This document shows, piece by piece, positions 26,018-36,074 of a stretch of 64,000 bases of DNA. The notes beneath the pieces were generated by a model. The model did no database searches, was not told the origin of the DNA, and saw only the letters and a program-made list of their open reading frames with translations. Every line of letters starts with the position of its first letter. Positions within the stretch are counted from its first letter, which is position 1. The stretch is taken from NCBI RefSeq assembly GCF_900101095.1, contig NZ_FNFM01000001.1, positions 496,001-560,000 on the forward strand. Direction: 5' to 3'. The position numbers and the translations under genes were made by a program. Source of the stretch: Actinopolyspora mzabensis. Its GTDB lineage: Bacteria; Actinomycetota; Actinomycetes; Mycobacteriales; Pseudonocardiaceae.

Positions 26018-27394
26018 ATGGCGACCGACCCCCAGCGTGACGGAGCACGGCGTGCGGAATCCCAGGACGGGAGTTCCCCGGACAAGAGTTCCCCGGACAA
26101 GAGTTCCCGGCACGAGCATTCCCAGCCGCAGGACTCGGGGGCCGAGGAACCGCAGCGCAATCCGGTGCGACGTTTGTTCTCCCCCACGTCCGATGCCGAG
26201 AGGATCACTCTCGCCGACATCCTGCGCACGGAGACCGTCGGTGGCGTACTGGTGCTCCTCGCCGCGGTGCTGGCGCTGCTCTGGGCCAACTCGCCGTGGG
26301 GTGAGACCTACAAGACGGCCGCCGAGTTCGTCCCCTGGCCGGGCGGGGAGTCCCTCGGGCTGGACCTGAACCTGAAGCACTGGGCCTCGGACGGGCTGCT
26401 GGCGATCTTCTTCTTCGTGGTCGGCCTGGAGCTCAAGCGCGAGTTCGTGGCCGGTGAGCTGCGCGAGCCCCGAAGGGCCGTGCTCCCCGTGGTGGCGGCC
26501 GTGGCGGGAATGATCGTCCCCGCCCTGTTCTTCTTCGCCATCGCCTCCACCGCGGGCGGGGAGGCGCTGCGTGGCTGGGCGATCCCCACGGCCACCGACA
26601 TCGCTTTCGCCCTGGCCGTGCTCGCGATCGTCGGCAAGTACCTGCCCAGCGCGTTGCGGGCCTTCCTGCTGACGCTCGCGGTGGTCGACGATCTGCTGGC
26701 GATCACGGTCATCGCCGTGTTCTACACCGACGACTTTCATCCGCTGCCACTGCTGGGTGCGGTGCTGCCGATAGTGGCTTTCGCGTTGCTGGTGCGGCTG
26801 CGAGGCCCCTGGTGGCCGGTGCTGCTGGTGCTCGGTGTGCTGGCCTGGGGGCTGGTGCACGAGTCCGGGGTGCACGCCACCATCGCCGGTGTGCTGCTGG
26901 GCTTCACGGTTCCGGTACTGGGCCGGGGCGGCAGTGAACCCGGCCCCGCCGAGCACCTGGAACACCGCTGGCGCCCGATCTCGGCCGGGGTCGCGGTGCC
27001 GCTGTTCGCGCTGTTCGCGGCCGGAGTCTCGCTCGGCGGTGACGGCATCACGACCGCCTTCTCGGATCCGGTGGTTCCCGCGGTGATGGCGGGACTGGTG
27101 CTCGGCAAGCTGGTCGGCATCTTCGGTGCGACGTTCCTGATGGCCAAGTTCACCGGGGCCCAGCTCGACGCCAACCTGTCCTGGTGGGACCTGATCGGGC
27201 TGTCGCTGCTCGCGGGAATCGGTTTCACCGTTTCGCTGCTGATCGGTGAACTCGCTTTCGGTGCCGGGGAACGTGGTGAGAACGTCAAGGTCGCGGTGCT
27301 GTTGGGCTCGGTGCTGGCCGCGCTGCTGGCCTCGGCGGTGCTCGGTATCCGCAACCGTGCCTACCGCGGCGCCAGGACGACGGGTAACGGGTGA
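26018..27394 (+). CDS. nhaA: Na+/H+ antiporter NhaA
   Basis: 458 residues. The NhaA core has about 12 membrane segments and keeps the conserved sites: [14 protein letters not shown]-like (here [17 protein letters not shown]) with the aspartate of the ion site and [11 protein letters not shown] with the adjacent aspartates Asp-Asp. [17 protein letters not shown] and the C-terminal [21 protein letters not shown] also match. The first 65 residues are a hydrophilic, repeat-bearing extension ([12 protein letters not shown]) unusual for NhaA. It exchanges Na+ for protons to control pH and salt. ATG 26018 is preferred over GTG 26012. Single gene, no partners nearby. Confidence 0.95.
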   Translation: MATDPQRDGARRAESQDGSSPDKSSPDKSSRHEHSQPQDSGAEEPQRNPVRRLFSPTSDAERITLADILRTETVGGVLVLLAAVLALLWANSPWGETYKTAAEFVPWPGGESLGLDLNLKHWASDGLLAIFFFVVGLELKREFVAGELREPRRAVLPVVAAVAGMIVPALFFFAIASTAGGEALRGWAIPTATDIAFALAVLAIVGKYLPSALRAFLLTLAVVDDLLAITVIAVFYTDDFHPLPLLGAVLPIVAFALLVRLRGPWWPVLLVLGVLAWGLVHESGVHATIAGVLLGFTVPVLGRGGSEPGPAEHLEHRWRPISAGVAVPLFALFAAGVSLGGDGITTAFSDPVVPAVMAGLVLGKLVGIFGATFLMAKFTGAQLDANLSWWDLIGLSLLAGIGFTVSLLIGELAFGAGERGENVKVAVLLGSVLAALLASAVLGIRNRAYRGARTTGNG

Positions 27395-27480
27395 CCCGCC
27401 GCCGAGTAATACTCACGTGTCCGGGCGCGATGTAGGATCAGCACGTTTCGTCGCATGTCCGAGCACTGGAGTGGATATTC

Positions 27481-28584
27481 GTGGTGATCCCCGAGAAGGG
27501 GAGCCGTCGCAAGATCAGTTGGGACGTGGTTCGGGCGGGCTGCGTCACGTTGGTGATGCTGTACCACTCGACCACGGTCAGCGTGGAGTTCCACCCCGAG
27601 ATCGAACCGCGAACGTTCACCTTCCCCTGGCAGGTCGGTGCCAGCATGCTGCTGGTCGTATCGGCCTACTTCGCCTGCGTGACCATCGGGCGCGGGACCG
27701 TGCTGCGTTACTGGTGGGGCAGGCTCGCCCGGCTGCTGCCCGCCTTCGTGGCGGGCTCGGTGCTCATCTTCCTGCTCACCCGCGCCTTCCACGTCGAGGG
27801 GTGGTACCTGCCCGACGTCCGGGACCTGGTCGAGCACCTGCTGATGCTGTGGCACTGGAAACCGCGGGAGTTCGAGTTCCTCGACGTCGCGCACTGGACG
27901 GTGCCGCTGCAGCTCATGGGCTTCACGGCGGCGGCCTTGCTCTATCGCTCCCGGCTGGGCCGCGGTAACCGGATCGTCGGTGTGCTGTGGTTCGCGCTGC
28001 TGCTGCCCATCGCGCAGTGGCCCATCCGCGCCTCGGACCCCCCGGAGTTCTACCGGATGCTGGCCGACGGTCTCGGGGTCCACCGCTGGCACCTCTTCGT
28101 GGCCGGAGTGGTGATCTGGCTCTGGTCGGCCCGTAGACTCCGGACCCCTCACTTCGCCGCTTTCCTGGGCAGCGCGATGTTCGCGCAGTGGTTGCACAGC
28201 TTCGAGGTCGGCCCCTCGGGGACGCTGACCCCGGATCTCGGGTCCTCGGCGTGCGTGGCGCTCGGGCTCTGCTTGATCGCGCTGGTGGCGCGCGGTCCCG
28301 ATTGGGACGCCGTGATCCCCGCGGCGGCGCGCCGCCCGGTCCAGTGGTACGCGGGGATCTCCTACGGGGTCTACCTGACGCACCAGTCGCTCGGCCACAT
28401 GGTGGTACGCGGGTTGCAGGACCTGGGCATGCCGAGCTCCCTGCAGACCGCGGGGATGCTGGCCACCGGTGTGCTGCTGGGGTGGGGGCTGACCAGGGTG
28501 GTGGAGCAACCGGCCCACCGGTACCTGATGCGTGCCTACGACCGGTTCGCAACCGAGCGCAGGCCCGTTTCCGGCGGGGTCTGA
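27481..28584 (+). CDS. Acyltransferase family 3 membrane protein
   Basis: 367 residues with about ten membrane segments. The N-terminal block, RRKISWDVVRAGCVTLVMLYHST, has the R..H pattern of OafA/YrhL-type acyltransferases (His in LYHST as the catalytic candidate). A later motif, ISYGVYLTHQSLG, matches the conserved C-terminal helix of the family. It probably transfers an acyl group to a cell-surface glycan or lipid; the acceptor is unknown. GTG 27481 has a GGAG-type site. Its last 49 bp overlap the 3' end of the flavin monooxygenase gene on the opposite strand. Confidence 0.85.
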   Translation: MVIPEKGSRRKISWDVVRAGCVTLVMLYHSTTVSVEFHPEIEPRTFTFPWQVGASMLLVVSAYFACVTIGRGTVLRYWWGRLARLLPAFVAGSVLIFLLTRAFHVEGWYLPDVRDLVEHLLMLWHWKPREFEFLDVAHWTVPLQLMGFTAAALLYRSRLGRGNRIVGVLWFALLLPIAQWPIRASDPPEFYRMLADGLGVHRWHLFVAGVVIWLWSARRLRTPHFAAFLGSAMFAQWLHSFEVGPSGTLTPDLGSSACVALGLCLIALVARGPDWDAVIPAAARRPVQWYAGISYGVYLTHQSLGHMVVRGLQDLGMPSSLQTAGMLATGVLLGWGLTRVVEQPAHRYLMRAYDRFATERRPVSGGV

Positions 28585-29657
28585 GCTCTCTCCGCAGCGA
28601 CGTTCGCGCGTTTCCGGTCGAGTTCGGCGGTCAGTTCCGCGACCGCGGTCCGCGCGGTGCGGCCCACGCCGATCAGGGTGGCCGAGGCGGCGCCGGTCCA
28701 GTCGCCGTAGCCCACCAGGTGCAAGCGTGGTTCCTCGGGGTTGCGCGTGCCCTCGGTGGGAATGCGGCCCTGCTGTCTGCTCAGCCGCAGCGGACGCAGC
28801 TGCCGCAGCGCGGGTCGGAATCCGGTGCACCACACGACGCTGTCGAACTCGCGCTCGGTCCCGTCCGCCCATGCCGCGCCACGCGGGGTCAGCCCGTCGA
28901 ACATCGGAAGCGCGTGCAGCACGCCGCGTTCGCGGGCGTCCCGCACGCTGTCGACCATCACGATGTCGCCGAGTTCGGAGACACCGTTCGCCGTGCCCGA
29001 CAGCCTTCGGGTGGCCACGTCGAACAGCACCCGGCCGTCCACCTCGTCCGGCATGAAGCGCGGTGGCCTGCGGGTGACCCAGGTGGTGTCGGCCACCGTG
29101 GACAGTTCCGCCAGGATCTGGGCCGCCGAGTTGCCACCGCCCACCACCAGCACGCGCTGTCCCCGGAACGGCTCGGGCCCCGGGTAGGAGGCGGTGTGCC
29201 ACTGCGGGCCGGTGAAGTCGGTCATACCCGGATACGCGGGCACGTAAGGTGCACGCCAGGTTCCGGTGGCGCTTATCACGCCCCCGGCCGTCCAGGTTCC
29301 CACGTCCGTGGTCACGGTGAATTCACCGTCGGTTCGCCGTACCTGGTCGACCCGTACCGGTCGTCGTACGGGCAGCTCGTAGCGGCGTTCGTAGTCCCGC
29401 AGGTATTCGACCGCGTGGTCCACAGTGGGAAACTCCGCCCCGGCCTGTGGGGGCATCGGCCAACCGGGCAGCGAGTTGTGCTGGGCGGGGGAGAACAACC
29501 GCAACGACGGCCACATGCGCTGCCAGGCCCCGCCACCCTGCCGCCGTTCGTCCAGTATCGCGAAGTCCACGCCCGCTCTGCGCAGGAAGTATCCCGCCGC
29601 GAGTCCCGCCTGGCCACCGCCGATGACGATCACCTCGTGGTGCGGTGTTTCCGACAT
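28536..29657 (-). CDS. Flavin-dependent monooxygenase (FMO/CzcO-like)
   Basis: 373 residues beginning MSETPHHEVIVIGGGQAGLA. It has an FAD-binding GxGxxG (GGGQAG) at about residue 13, the second Rossmann motif GGGNSAAQIL for NADPH at about 165, and the WCTGFRPALRQL segment. It belongs to the flavin-containing monooxygenases often annotated CzcO; substrate unknown. ATG 29657 is used because the long in-frame extension upstream has hairpin repeats and no family match. The 3' end overlaps the acyltransferase gene by 49 bp, so both mRNAs share antisense ends. Confidence 0.9.
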   Translation of the reverse strand: MSETPHHEVIVIGGGQAGLAAGYFLRRAGVDFAILDERRQGGGAWQRMWPSLRLFSPAQHNSLPGWPMPPQAGAEFPTVDHAVEYLRDYERRYELPVRRPVRVDQVRRTDGEFTVTTDVGTWTAGGVISATGTWRAPYVPAYPGMTDFTGPQWHTASYPGPEPFRGQRVLVVGGGNSAAQILAELSTVADTTWVTRRPPRFMPDEVDGRVLFDVATRRLSGTANGVSELGDIVMVDSVRDARERGVLHALPMFDGLTPRGAAWADGTEREFDSVVWCTGFRPALRQLRPLRLSRQQGRIPTEGTRNPEEPRLHLVGYGDWTGAASATLIGVGRTARTAVAELTAELDRKRANVAAERAQTPPETGLRSVANRS

Positions 29658-29731
29658 CCTGCTCTCGCGTTCCTCGGGGCCGTTGGGGTTCGCAGTTACC
29701 GAAACGATTTCACGCTCCCGTGCTATTCCGC

Positions 29732-29748
29732 CATTTCGCGAGAAATCG
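29732..29748. repeat. Dispersed hairpin repeat, copy 3
   Basis: CATTTCGCGAGAAATCG, complement orientation, arms ATTTC/GAAAT. It forms an inverted pair with copy 4, about 27 bp away. Confidence 0.75.
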
Positions 29749-29775
29749 AGGGCAGGGCGCGGCGTAGCACGGCGT

Positions 29776-29793
29776 CGATTTCTCGCGAAATCG
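29776..29793. repeat. Dispersed hairpin repeat, copy 4
   Basis: CGATTTCTCGCGAAATCG, identical to copy 1. With copy 3 it makes a larger inverted structure in the 258-bp gap between the monooxygenase start and the decayed regulator. Confidence 0.8.
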
Positions 29794-29915
29794 CCGTTCG
29801 GCGGGGACGGATCGTGGGGGGAGGCGGCGCCCGGTCGCCGGGTCGGGAGCGGGGAGGGAACCCGGCCGGGCGGGACGGCCCGGCCACCCCGGTTGTCGGG
29901 GGTTCGCGGCGGTCG

Positions 29916-30227
29916 GGCCGTTCTCGCCGAGCGACTTCGGCACATCGTCGAGGTGGCAAGCTGGGAAAAGGCGACCGTGCAGGTCATCCCAGCCGGGATC
30001 GAGAGACGGCACCCCGCGCACGCGGGGCCTTCATCCTGTTCGAATTCCCGGAGTCGAAACCGAGCGTCCACATGGAGCAGTCCAGTTCCTCCACTTTCCT
30101 GCACCAATCAGAGGATGGTCGGGCATAGCGGGAAGCGGCGGCCACGCTCCGGCAGTTGGTGATGAGCCCTGAGGATTCCATGGAGCTCATCGCTCGTACC
30201 GCCGACGAAACGGAGAGCTCGCAGTGA
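29916..30227 (+). pseudogene. Decayed DUF5753 (XRE-type) regulator fragment
   Basis: Three pieces in two frames reconstruct the C-terminus of a DUF5753 regulator: ERLRHIVEVASWEKATVQ (frame 1, from about 29922), GAFILFEFPESKPS (frame 3, from about 30024) and TLRQLVMSPEDSMELIARTA (same frame as the second). A frameshift near 30010-30030 and an in-frame TAG at 30126-30128 interrupt it. The N-terminal helix-turn-helix half is missing; upstream sequence has only hairpin repeats. The final TGA overlaps the GTG of the DUF397 gene (GTGA), the normal arrangement of XRE-DUF5753 with DUF397. So a regulator has been lost while its small partner remains. Confidence 0.7.
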
Positions 30228-30418
30228 CGGCACACCACCCCGAAGGATGGCGCAAGTCGAGTCGTTCGCAGCATCAAACGGCGTGCGTCGAGGTCGGCGG
30301 GATCTCCGACGGCGCGGCGGTGCGGGACAGCAAGGACCGGGCGGCCGGGTTCGTCGCGACCACTGGCTCGCAGTGGCGGGCGTTCGTGGCGGGGGTCAAG
30401 ACCGACCGGTCCGGCTGA
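30224..30418 (+). CDS. DUF397 domain protein
   Basis: 64 residues. It has the DUF397 signature: GWRKSSRSQHQTACVEVGG, then GAAVRDSKDR and SQWRAFVAGVKT. These small actinobacterial proteins are nearly always encoded next to an XRE-DUF5753 regulator and help control development and antibiotic production in Streptomyces. Here the frame is intact but the partner gene just upstream is decayed, so this is an orphan. GTG 30224 overlaps the stop of the pseudogene by four bases. Confidence 0.9.
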   Translation: MTAHHPEGWRKSSRSQHQTACVEVGGISDGAAVRDSKDRAAGFVATTGSQWRAFVAGVKTDRSG

Positions 30419-30553
30419 ACCCGCGCGGACAACACCGACACGGCCTCCCGAGGCGGTCCGGCGTGGTCCGGGGCGATCCGGGACGATCCGGTGCGCCGTT
30501 TCCACGCGCGCCACACGGCGGCGACCTGCGGCCGTTGGTCCGGACGGCAGAAT

Positions 30554-31405
30554 GTGGTCGTGGACCCGCTACACGATCCGGACGACGAAGAGCTGCTCGC
30601 ACCGGAGCAGGCGCGTGACCTCGCCGCGCTGGTGGAGCGCGCCCAGCTGGCCTCCGGCGCTGTGCGCGAGGGGCGAGTCGGCAAGGTAGGCGTCGCCGAC
30701 GTCGTGCTCAACGCGGGCAACCCGCTGGCCCTCGGCAACCGTGCCTGCGGGCTGTGGGGCACCTCCGCCGAGGTCGCCACCACGCTGTTCCGGCTGGAGA
30801 GCGTGTTCGCCGAGGCGGGCAGGCCCGAGGCCGTGGTGCACGCCTCGCCGACCACGGTGGCCGACATCGAGGGGATCGCCGACGACTCGGGCTGGCACGC
30901 GGTCACCGAGAACGTCGCGCTGTTGTACCGCCCCGATCCGGCCGCGCGCGAGACCGAGGCCATCGGCACCCATCCGGTGCGCGAAGCGGCCCAGGACGAC
31001 CTGCCCTCGGTGGCCGAACTGCTGGCGGACGAACTGGACCTCTCGTCCGGAGCCGAACGGCGCCTGCCGCGCCATCTCGGCCAGCGGCTGGACGATCCAC
31101 GGTGCTTCCTGCACGTGCTGGAGGACGGTGAACTCGAACGGGCGGCCGGGTTCGTGCTCGGTTTCGCCGAGAGCGGCATGGGGCTGATCGAGCACATCGC
31201 GGTACGCCCCGGCCGCCGCAATCGGGGGAGGGGCCGGGAACTGCTGCGCGTGGGTGTGGACGCGGCACTGGACCGCGGGGCGCTGCTGGTGGCCACGCAC
31301 GCCGAGGACGGCGGATCCGCGCAGCGCTTCGCCGAGTCCTGCGGGTTCGAGACCGCCTACCCCGTCACCGCCTACACCCGTCGAGTCGACGAACTCCTCG
31401 AATAG
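30554..31405 (+). CDS. GNAT family acetyltransferase-like protein
   Basis: 283 residues. The C-terminal half is a GNAT domain: GFAESGMGLIEHIAVRPGRRNRGRGRELLRVG gives beta-4 and the acetyl-CoA pyrophosphate loop (RNRGRGRELL), and RFAESCGFETAYPVTAYTR gives the terminal strand. The N-terminal half holds NAGNPLALGNRACGLWGT and is less conserved. It may be a degenerate second GNAT domain. The acceptor is unknown. The start could be GTG 30554 or GTG 30560; neither has a strong ribosome site. A GC hairpin follows the stop. Confidence 0.8.
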   Translation: MVVDPLHDPDDEELLAPEQARDLAALVERAQLASGAVREGRVGKVGVADVVLNAGNPLALGNRACGLWGTSAEVATTLFRLESVFAEAGRPEAVVHASPTTVADIEGIADDSGWHAVTENVALLYRPDPAARETEAIGTHPVREAAQDDLPSVAELLADELDLSSGAERRLPRHLGQRLDDPRCFLHVLEDGELERAAGFVLGFAESGMGLIEHIAVRPGRRNRGRGRELLRVGVDAALDRGALLVATHAEDGGSAQRFAESCGFETAYPVTAYTRRVDELLE

Positions 31406-31437
31406 CGAGACCACCGGCCCCATCGGCCTGCCGAACG

Positions 31438-31458
31438 GCGAGCCCCCCGGGGGCTCGC
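31438..31458 (+). terminator. Hairpin after the GNAT gene
   Basis: GCGAGCCCC / GGGGCTCGC, 9-bp stem with a 3-nt loop, followed by GGCTTCTC. Weak T tract. Confidence 0.45.
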
Positions 31459-31618
31459 GGCTTCTCGCCGAGGACCGCGGTGTCGGACACGACATCCGGT
31501 AAGCGTTGCGTCCGGTAAGCACCGCGTCACGTGTGGCGAAATCCCGCCCCGCGTAGCGAGATCGGGAATATTTCACGGTCGAGTGAACTTGTGCTCTGCT
31601 GGACGACAAGGAGGCACA

Positions 31619-32911
31619 GTGCCGGAGACCTCGCCGACCGCTACCGAGAACCAGCCGAACGATTCGCCACGCAAGTCGAGCACGCTGTCCGAGCTACCCA
31701 GCGAGATCTGGGTCCTGATCAGCGGCGGTTTCATCGTCGCCATCGGGATGGGCATCGTCTCGCCCGCGCTGCCCACCTTCGCGACCAGCTTCAACGTCGG
31801 CGTGACCGCGGCGGCTTTCATCGTCAGCGCCTTCGCGCTGATGCGGCTGGTCTTCGCCCCGGCCAGCGGGCGACTGGTCTCGATGTTCGGCGAGCGGCCG
31901 AACTACGTGCTCGGCATCGTCATCGTCGGCATCAGCTCCACCGCCTGCGCCTTCGCGCAGTCCTACTGGCAGCTGCTGGTGTTCCGGGGGCTCGGCGGCA
32001 TCGGCTCCACCATGTTCACCGTCTCGGCGCTGGCCCTGCTGGTGCGGCTCGCCCCGGCACATCTGCGCGCCAGGGCCTCCGGGCTGTGGGCGACCAGCTT
32101 CCTGCTGGGCAGCATCTCCGGGCCGGTGCTCGGCGGGCTGCTGATCGGGTTCTCGCTGCGGCTGCCCTTCCTGATCTACGGCATCGCGCTGTACCTGGCC
32201 GCTTTCGTCGGTTGGTTCCTGCTGCGCAACTCCACGCTGGCCGACCCGCAGCAGCACAGCGACGCCCCCGACCTCAGGGTCACCACCGCGTTGCGGGACT
32301 CCAGTTACCGCGCCTCGCTGCTGGCGAACTTCAGCAAGGGCTGGACCGCGCAGGGCGTGCGGATCGCGCTGATCCCGCTGTTCATCGTCGAGGCGATGCG
32401 ACTGCCCGACGCCATGACCGGTATCGCCCTGTCGGTGTTCGCCGCGGGCAACGCTGCCGTGCTGCTCCCCGCAGGCAGGTTGGCCGACTCGCGCGGGCGC
32501 AAACCGATGCTGCTGAGCGGGTTGGCCATCGCGGCCGTGGGCAGCGCCGCGATCGGATTCAGCGAGTCGGTGCCCTGGCTGCTGGGGGCCTCGCTGCTGG
32601 GTGGGGTCGGCATGGGGCTGTTCACCCCGGCGCAGAGCGCGGCCGTGGCCGACATCGTCGGGCCGAAGGCCAAGGGCGGTCCGGTGCTGGCCGCCTTCCA
32701 GATGTCGGCCGACGTCGGCACGATCATCGGGCCGCCGCTGGCCGGTGCGCTGGCGGGCGCGCTGTCCTACCGTGCCGCGTTCCTGCTCACCGGGGCTGTC
32801 GCGCTGGTCGCGATGGCGACGTGGCTCTTCGCCCCGGAAACACTCGGTCGTAAGTCCCGTTCCGAGCGGACCGATTCCGATCGGAACGTGGAGTCGGCCG
32901 AGCCCGCCTAG
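31619..32911 (+). CDS. Major facilitator superfamily transporter (DHA1-like)
   Basis: 430 residues with 12 predicted membrane segments. It has the MFS motif A-like loop GRLADSRGRKPMLL between helices 8 and 9, a less typical N-terminal equivalent SGRLVSMFGERPNYV, and the motif-C-like GSISGPVLGGLL. The layout is that of drug:proton antiporters, but substrate cannot be told. GTG 31619 is set by a strong AAGGAGG (31608-31614) four bases before it. No regulator sits next to it. The last 20 residues are hydrophilic. Confidence 0.9.
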   Translation: MPETSPTATENQPNDSPRKSSTLSELPSEIWVLISGGFIVAIGMGIVSPALPTFATSFNVGVTAAAFIVSAFALMRLVFAPASGRLVSMFGERPNYVLGIVIVGISSTACAFAQSYWQLLVFRGLGGIGSTMFTVSALALLVRLAPAHLRARASGLWATSFLLGSISGPVLGGLLIGFSLRLPFLIYGIALYLAAFVGWFLLRNSTLADPQQHSDAPDLRVTTALRDSSYRASLLANFSKGWTAQGVRIALIPLFIVEAMRLPDAMTGIALSVFAAGNAAVLLPAGRLADSRGRKPMLLSGLAIAAVGSAAIGFSESVPWLLGASLLGGVGMGLFTPAQSAAVADIVGPKAKGGPVLAAFQMSADVGTIIGPPLAGALAGALSYRAAFLLTGAVALVAMATWLFAPETLGRKSRSERTDSDRNVESAEPA

Positions 32912-33030
32912 CCGGTGGTGCCGGGCGCGGCTGGACCGGGTCACCGGAACGAATCTCCGGAGGTGGGTGTCACACCGTTGTCAACCGGGTACACCCACGG
33001 GAAACCCGGTGGGGAGGGGAGGGCGTGTCC

Positions 33031-33252
33031 ATGGAAACCGGAGTGGAAGCAACCGAGTTGTCCGAGGTCGACCTGCGGCGGGAGCTTCGACACCTGCACG
33101 AGACGCGCAACGGGACGTTCCTGCACGGTGCCTCGGACGCGCTGGAGGAGCACACCCGCAGGATGTTCGAGCTGGAGCAGGAGTACCTGCGCAGGCATCC
33201 CGAACGGGAGGTCGACCCGAGGCGTACCCGGGAGGGTGCCCGAGCGGGCTGA
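33031..33252 (+). CDS. DUF6158 family small protein
   Basis: 73 residues. Helical, charged, with ELSEVDLRRELRHLHETRNG and TRRMFELEQEYLRRHPERE, matching an actinobacterial small-protein family annotated DUF6158. Function unknown. ATG 33031 is chosen over GTG 33025 because the GGGAGGGGAGGG site lies seven bases before the ATG and almost touches the GTG. Confidence 0.75.
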   Translation: METGVEATELSEVDLRRELRHLHETRNGTFLHGASDALEEHTRRMFELEQEYLRRHPEREVDPRRTREGARAG

Positions 33253-33535
33253 GCGCGAACCGGTGGCTCGTGCTGCCGAACCCTCGACGTGTTCCGTGGT
33301 GCGGGTCACTCCGGGGCTCTCCGGGGAACCGAAGGGGGCCTCCGCCCCGCAATGCCGTCCGCCGGCGGGGCAGCCGAGCGACTCGGAGACGAAACCGCTG
33401 GGCACGGATTTTGGGGCGGCGTGATCGAACGAGGGGTACCCCCTGTACGGCAGGGGGCTCACCCTGTTGTAAAGTAGTGGCACAACGGAAGGCGGGGACG
33501 GAAAAACCGGACCGGCCCACCGGGAAAAACGAAAA

Positions 33536-33608
33536 GGGGCTGTGGCGCAGTTGGTAGCGCACCTGACTGGCAGTCAGGGGGTCACGGGTTCGAGTCCCGT
33601 CAGCTCCA
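33536..33608 (+). tRNA. tRNA-Ala (GGC), copy 1
   Basis: 73 nt. The acceptor GGGGCTG pairs with CAGCTCC, with the G3-U70 alanine identity wobble. The anticodon arm CCTGA-CTGGCAG-TCAGG gives anticodon GGC. CCA is not encoded. Identical to copy 2 at 41726. Confidence 0.95.
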
Positions 33609-33624
33609 CAGTGAATACTTCGGT

Positions 33625-33659
33625 AACCCCGCACCGCGTGCTACGCGGTGCGGGGTTCT
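33625..33659 (+). terminator. Terminator after tRNA-Ala copy 1
   Basis: A perfect 15-bp stem (33625-33639 with 33643-33657) with loop GCT, ending in TTC. Very stable and correctly placed. Confidence 0.88.
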
Positions 33660-35352
<1,693 letters not shown>

Positions 35353-36074
35353 GCAGCTCTCGCGCGTTGAGTCGCGCCGAGGGTGGTGCTTCCGGCTGAG
35401 GCCCGTGGTTCCCGTGCCCCTGCCGATCCGGTCGGCTCCACGACGGAGTTCCGACCGGCTCGGCACGGCGTGGGTCCCGGGCGGGCGTCGTGCTCCAACG
35501 AGGAGTCTCGAAACGGTTTTCCACGGAATTCGCCCGCCGAGCGGTTGACGGTTGGTGCTTCCGCGGCAATCCGGAAAGTCGTTCTCGCGAGACCGTTGAC
35601 AGCGCTCGGAATTTCGTGGAACTTCTGTTCCCGATAGTTTCGAACCTTGTTCGGCATTACGAACAAGGTTTTCGGGGTTGCTGCGGCAGCTCCGCGGGCG
35701 GAAGTCACGAGGAGGGATCCATGTGAGCGGGGTTCCGGTCTTCCGATGACACGTGCTTTCCGGTGCGTCACGACCGGAGGGCACGGAAGAGGATCGACTG
35801 TCCACTCCAGGCTGTCCCGGCCGATTCCGGGATCGGTGTCCACTTTTCTTCGCGGGGCCCAGTTGTCCGTGCCCGCGGTGCACGGCAACTATTGGAGCGC
35901 TCCCAAGGAACGGAGAGACTGGCCGGTTCCGGCGAACGGGATGCCACGGCGAGGTGTCATCTCCGTGCGTGGGCACGGAGGAAAGCCAGGAGTCGGAGCG
36001 ATCCGGTTCGGACCCTTCCGGGAAGATCCGCCCACTCGGTTCCGGGAAACTGTTTCCGTTAGAAGGAGACCCCA
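35353..36074. other. Long intergenic region upstream of the GH62 gene
   Basis: About 720 bp. Open frames here (for example 35647-36117 and 35753 onward) have no ribosome site or known family and overlap the GH62 start, so I do not call them. It contains one striking inverted repeat at 35643-35670. Confidence 0.5.
35643..35670. promoter_or_regulatory. Perfect 11-bp inverted repeat
   Basis: AACCTTGTTCG (35643-35653) and CGAACAAGGTT (35660-35670) around GCATTA. It is followed by TTCGGGG rather than a T run. It is about 400 bp upstream of the GH62 start and 290 bp after gdhA. It could be an operator or a weak terminator; the arm length and lower GC content stand out. Confidence 0.5.
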
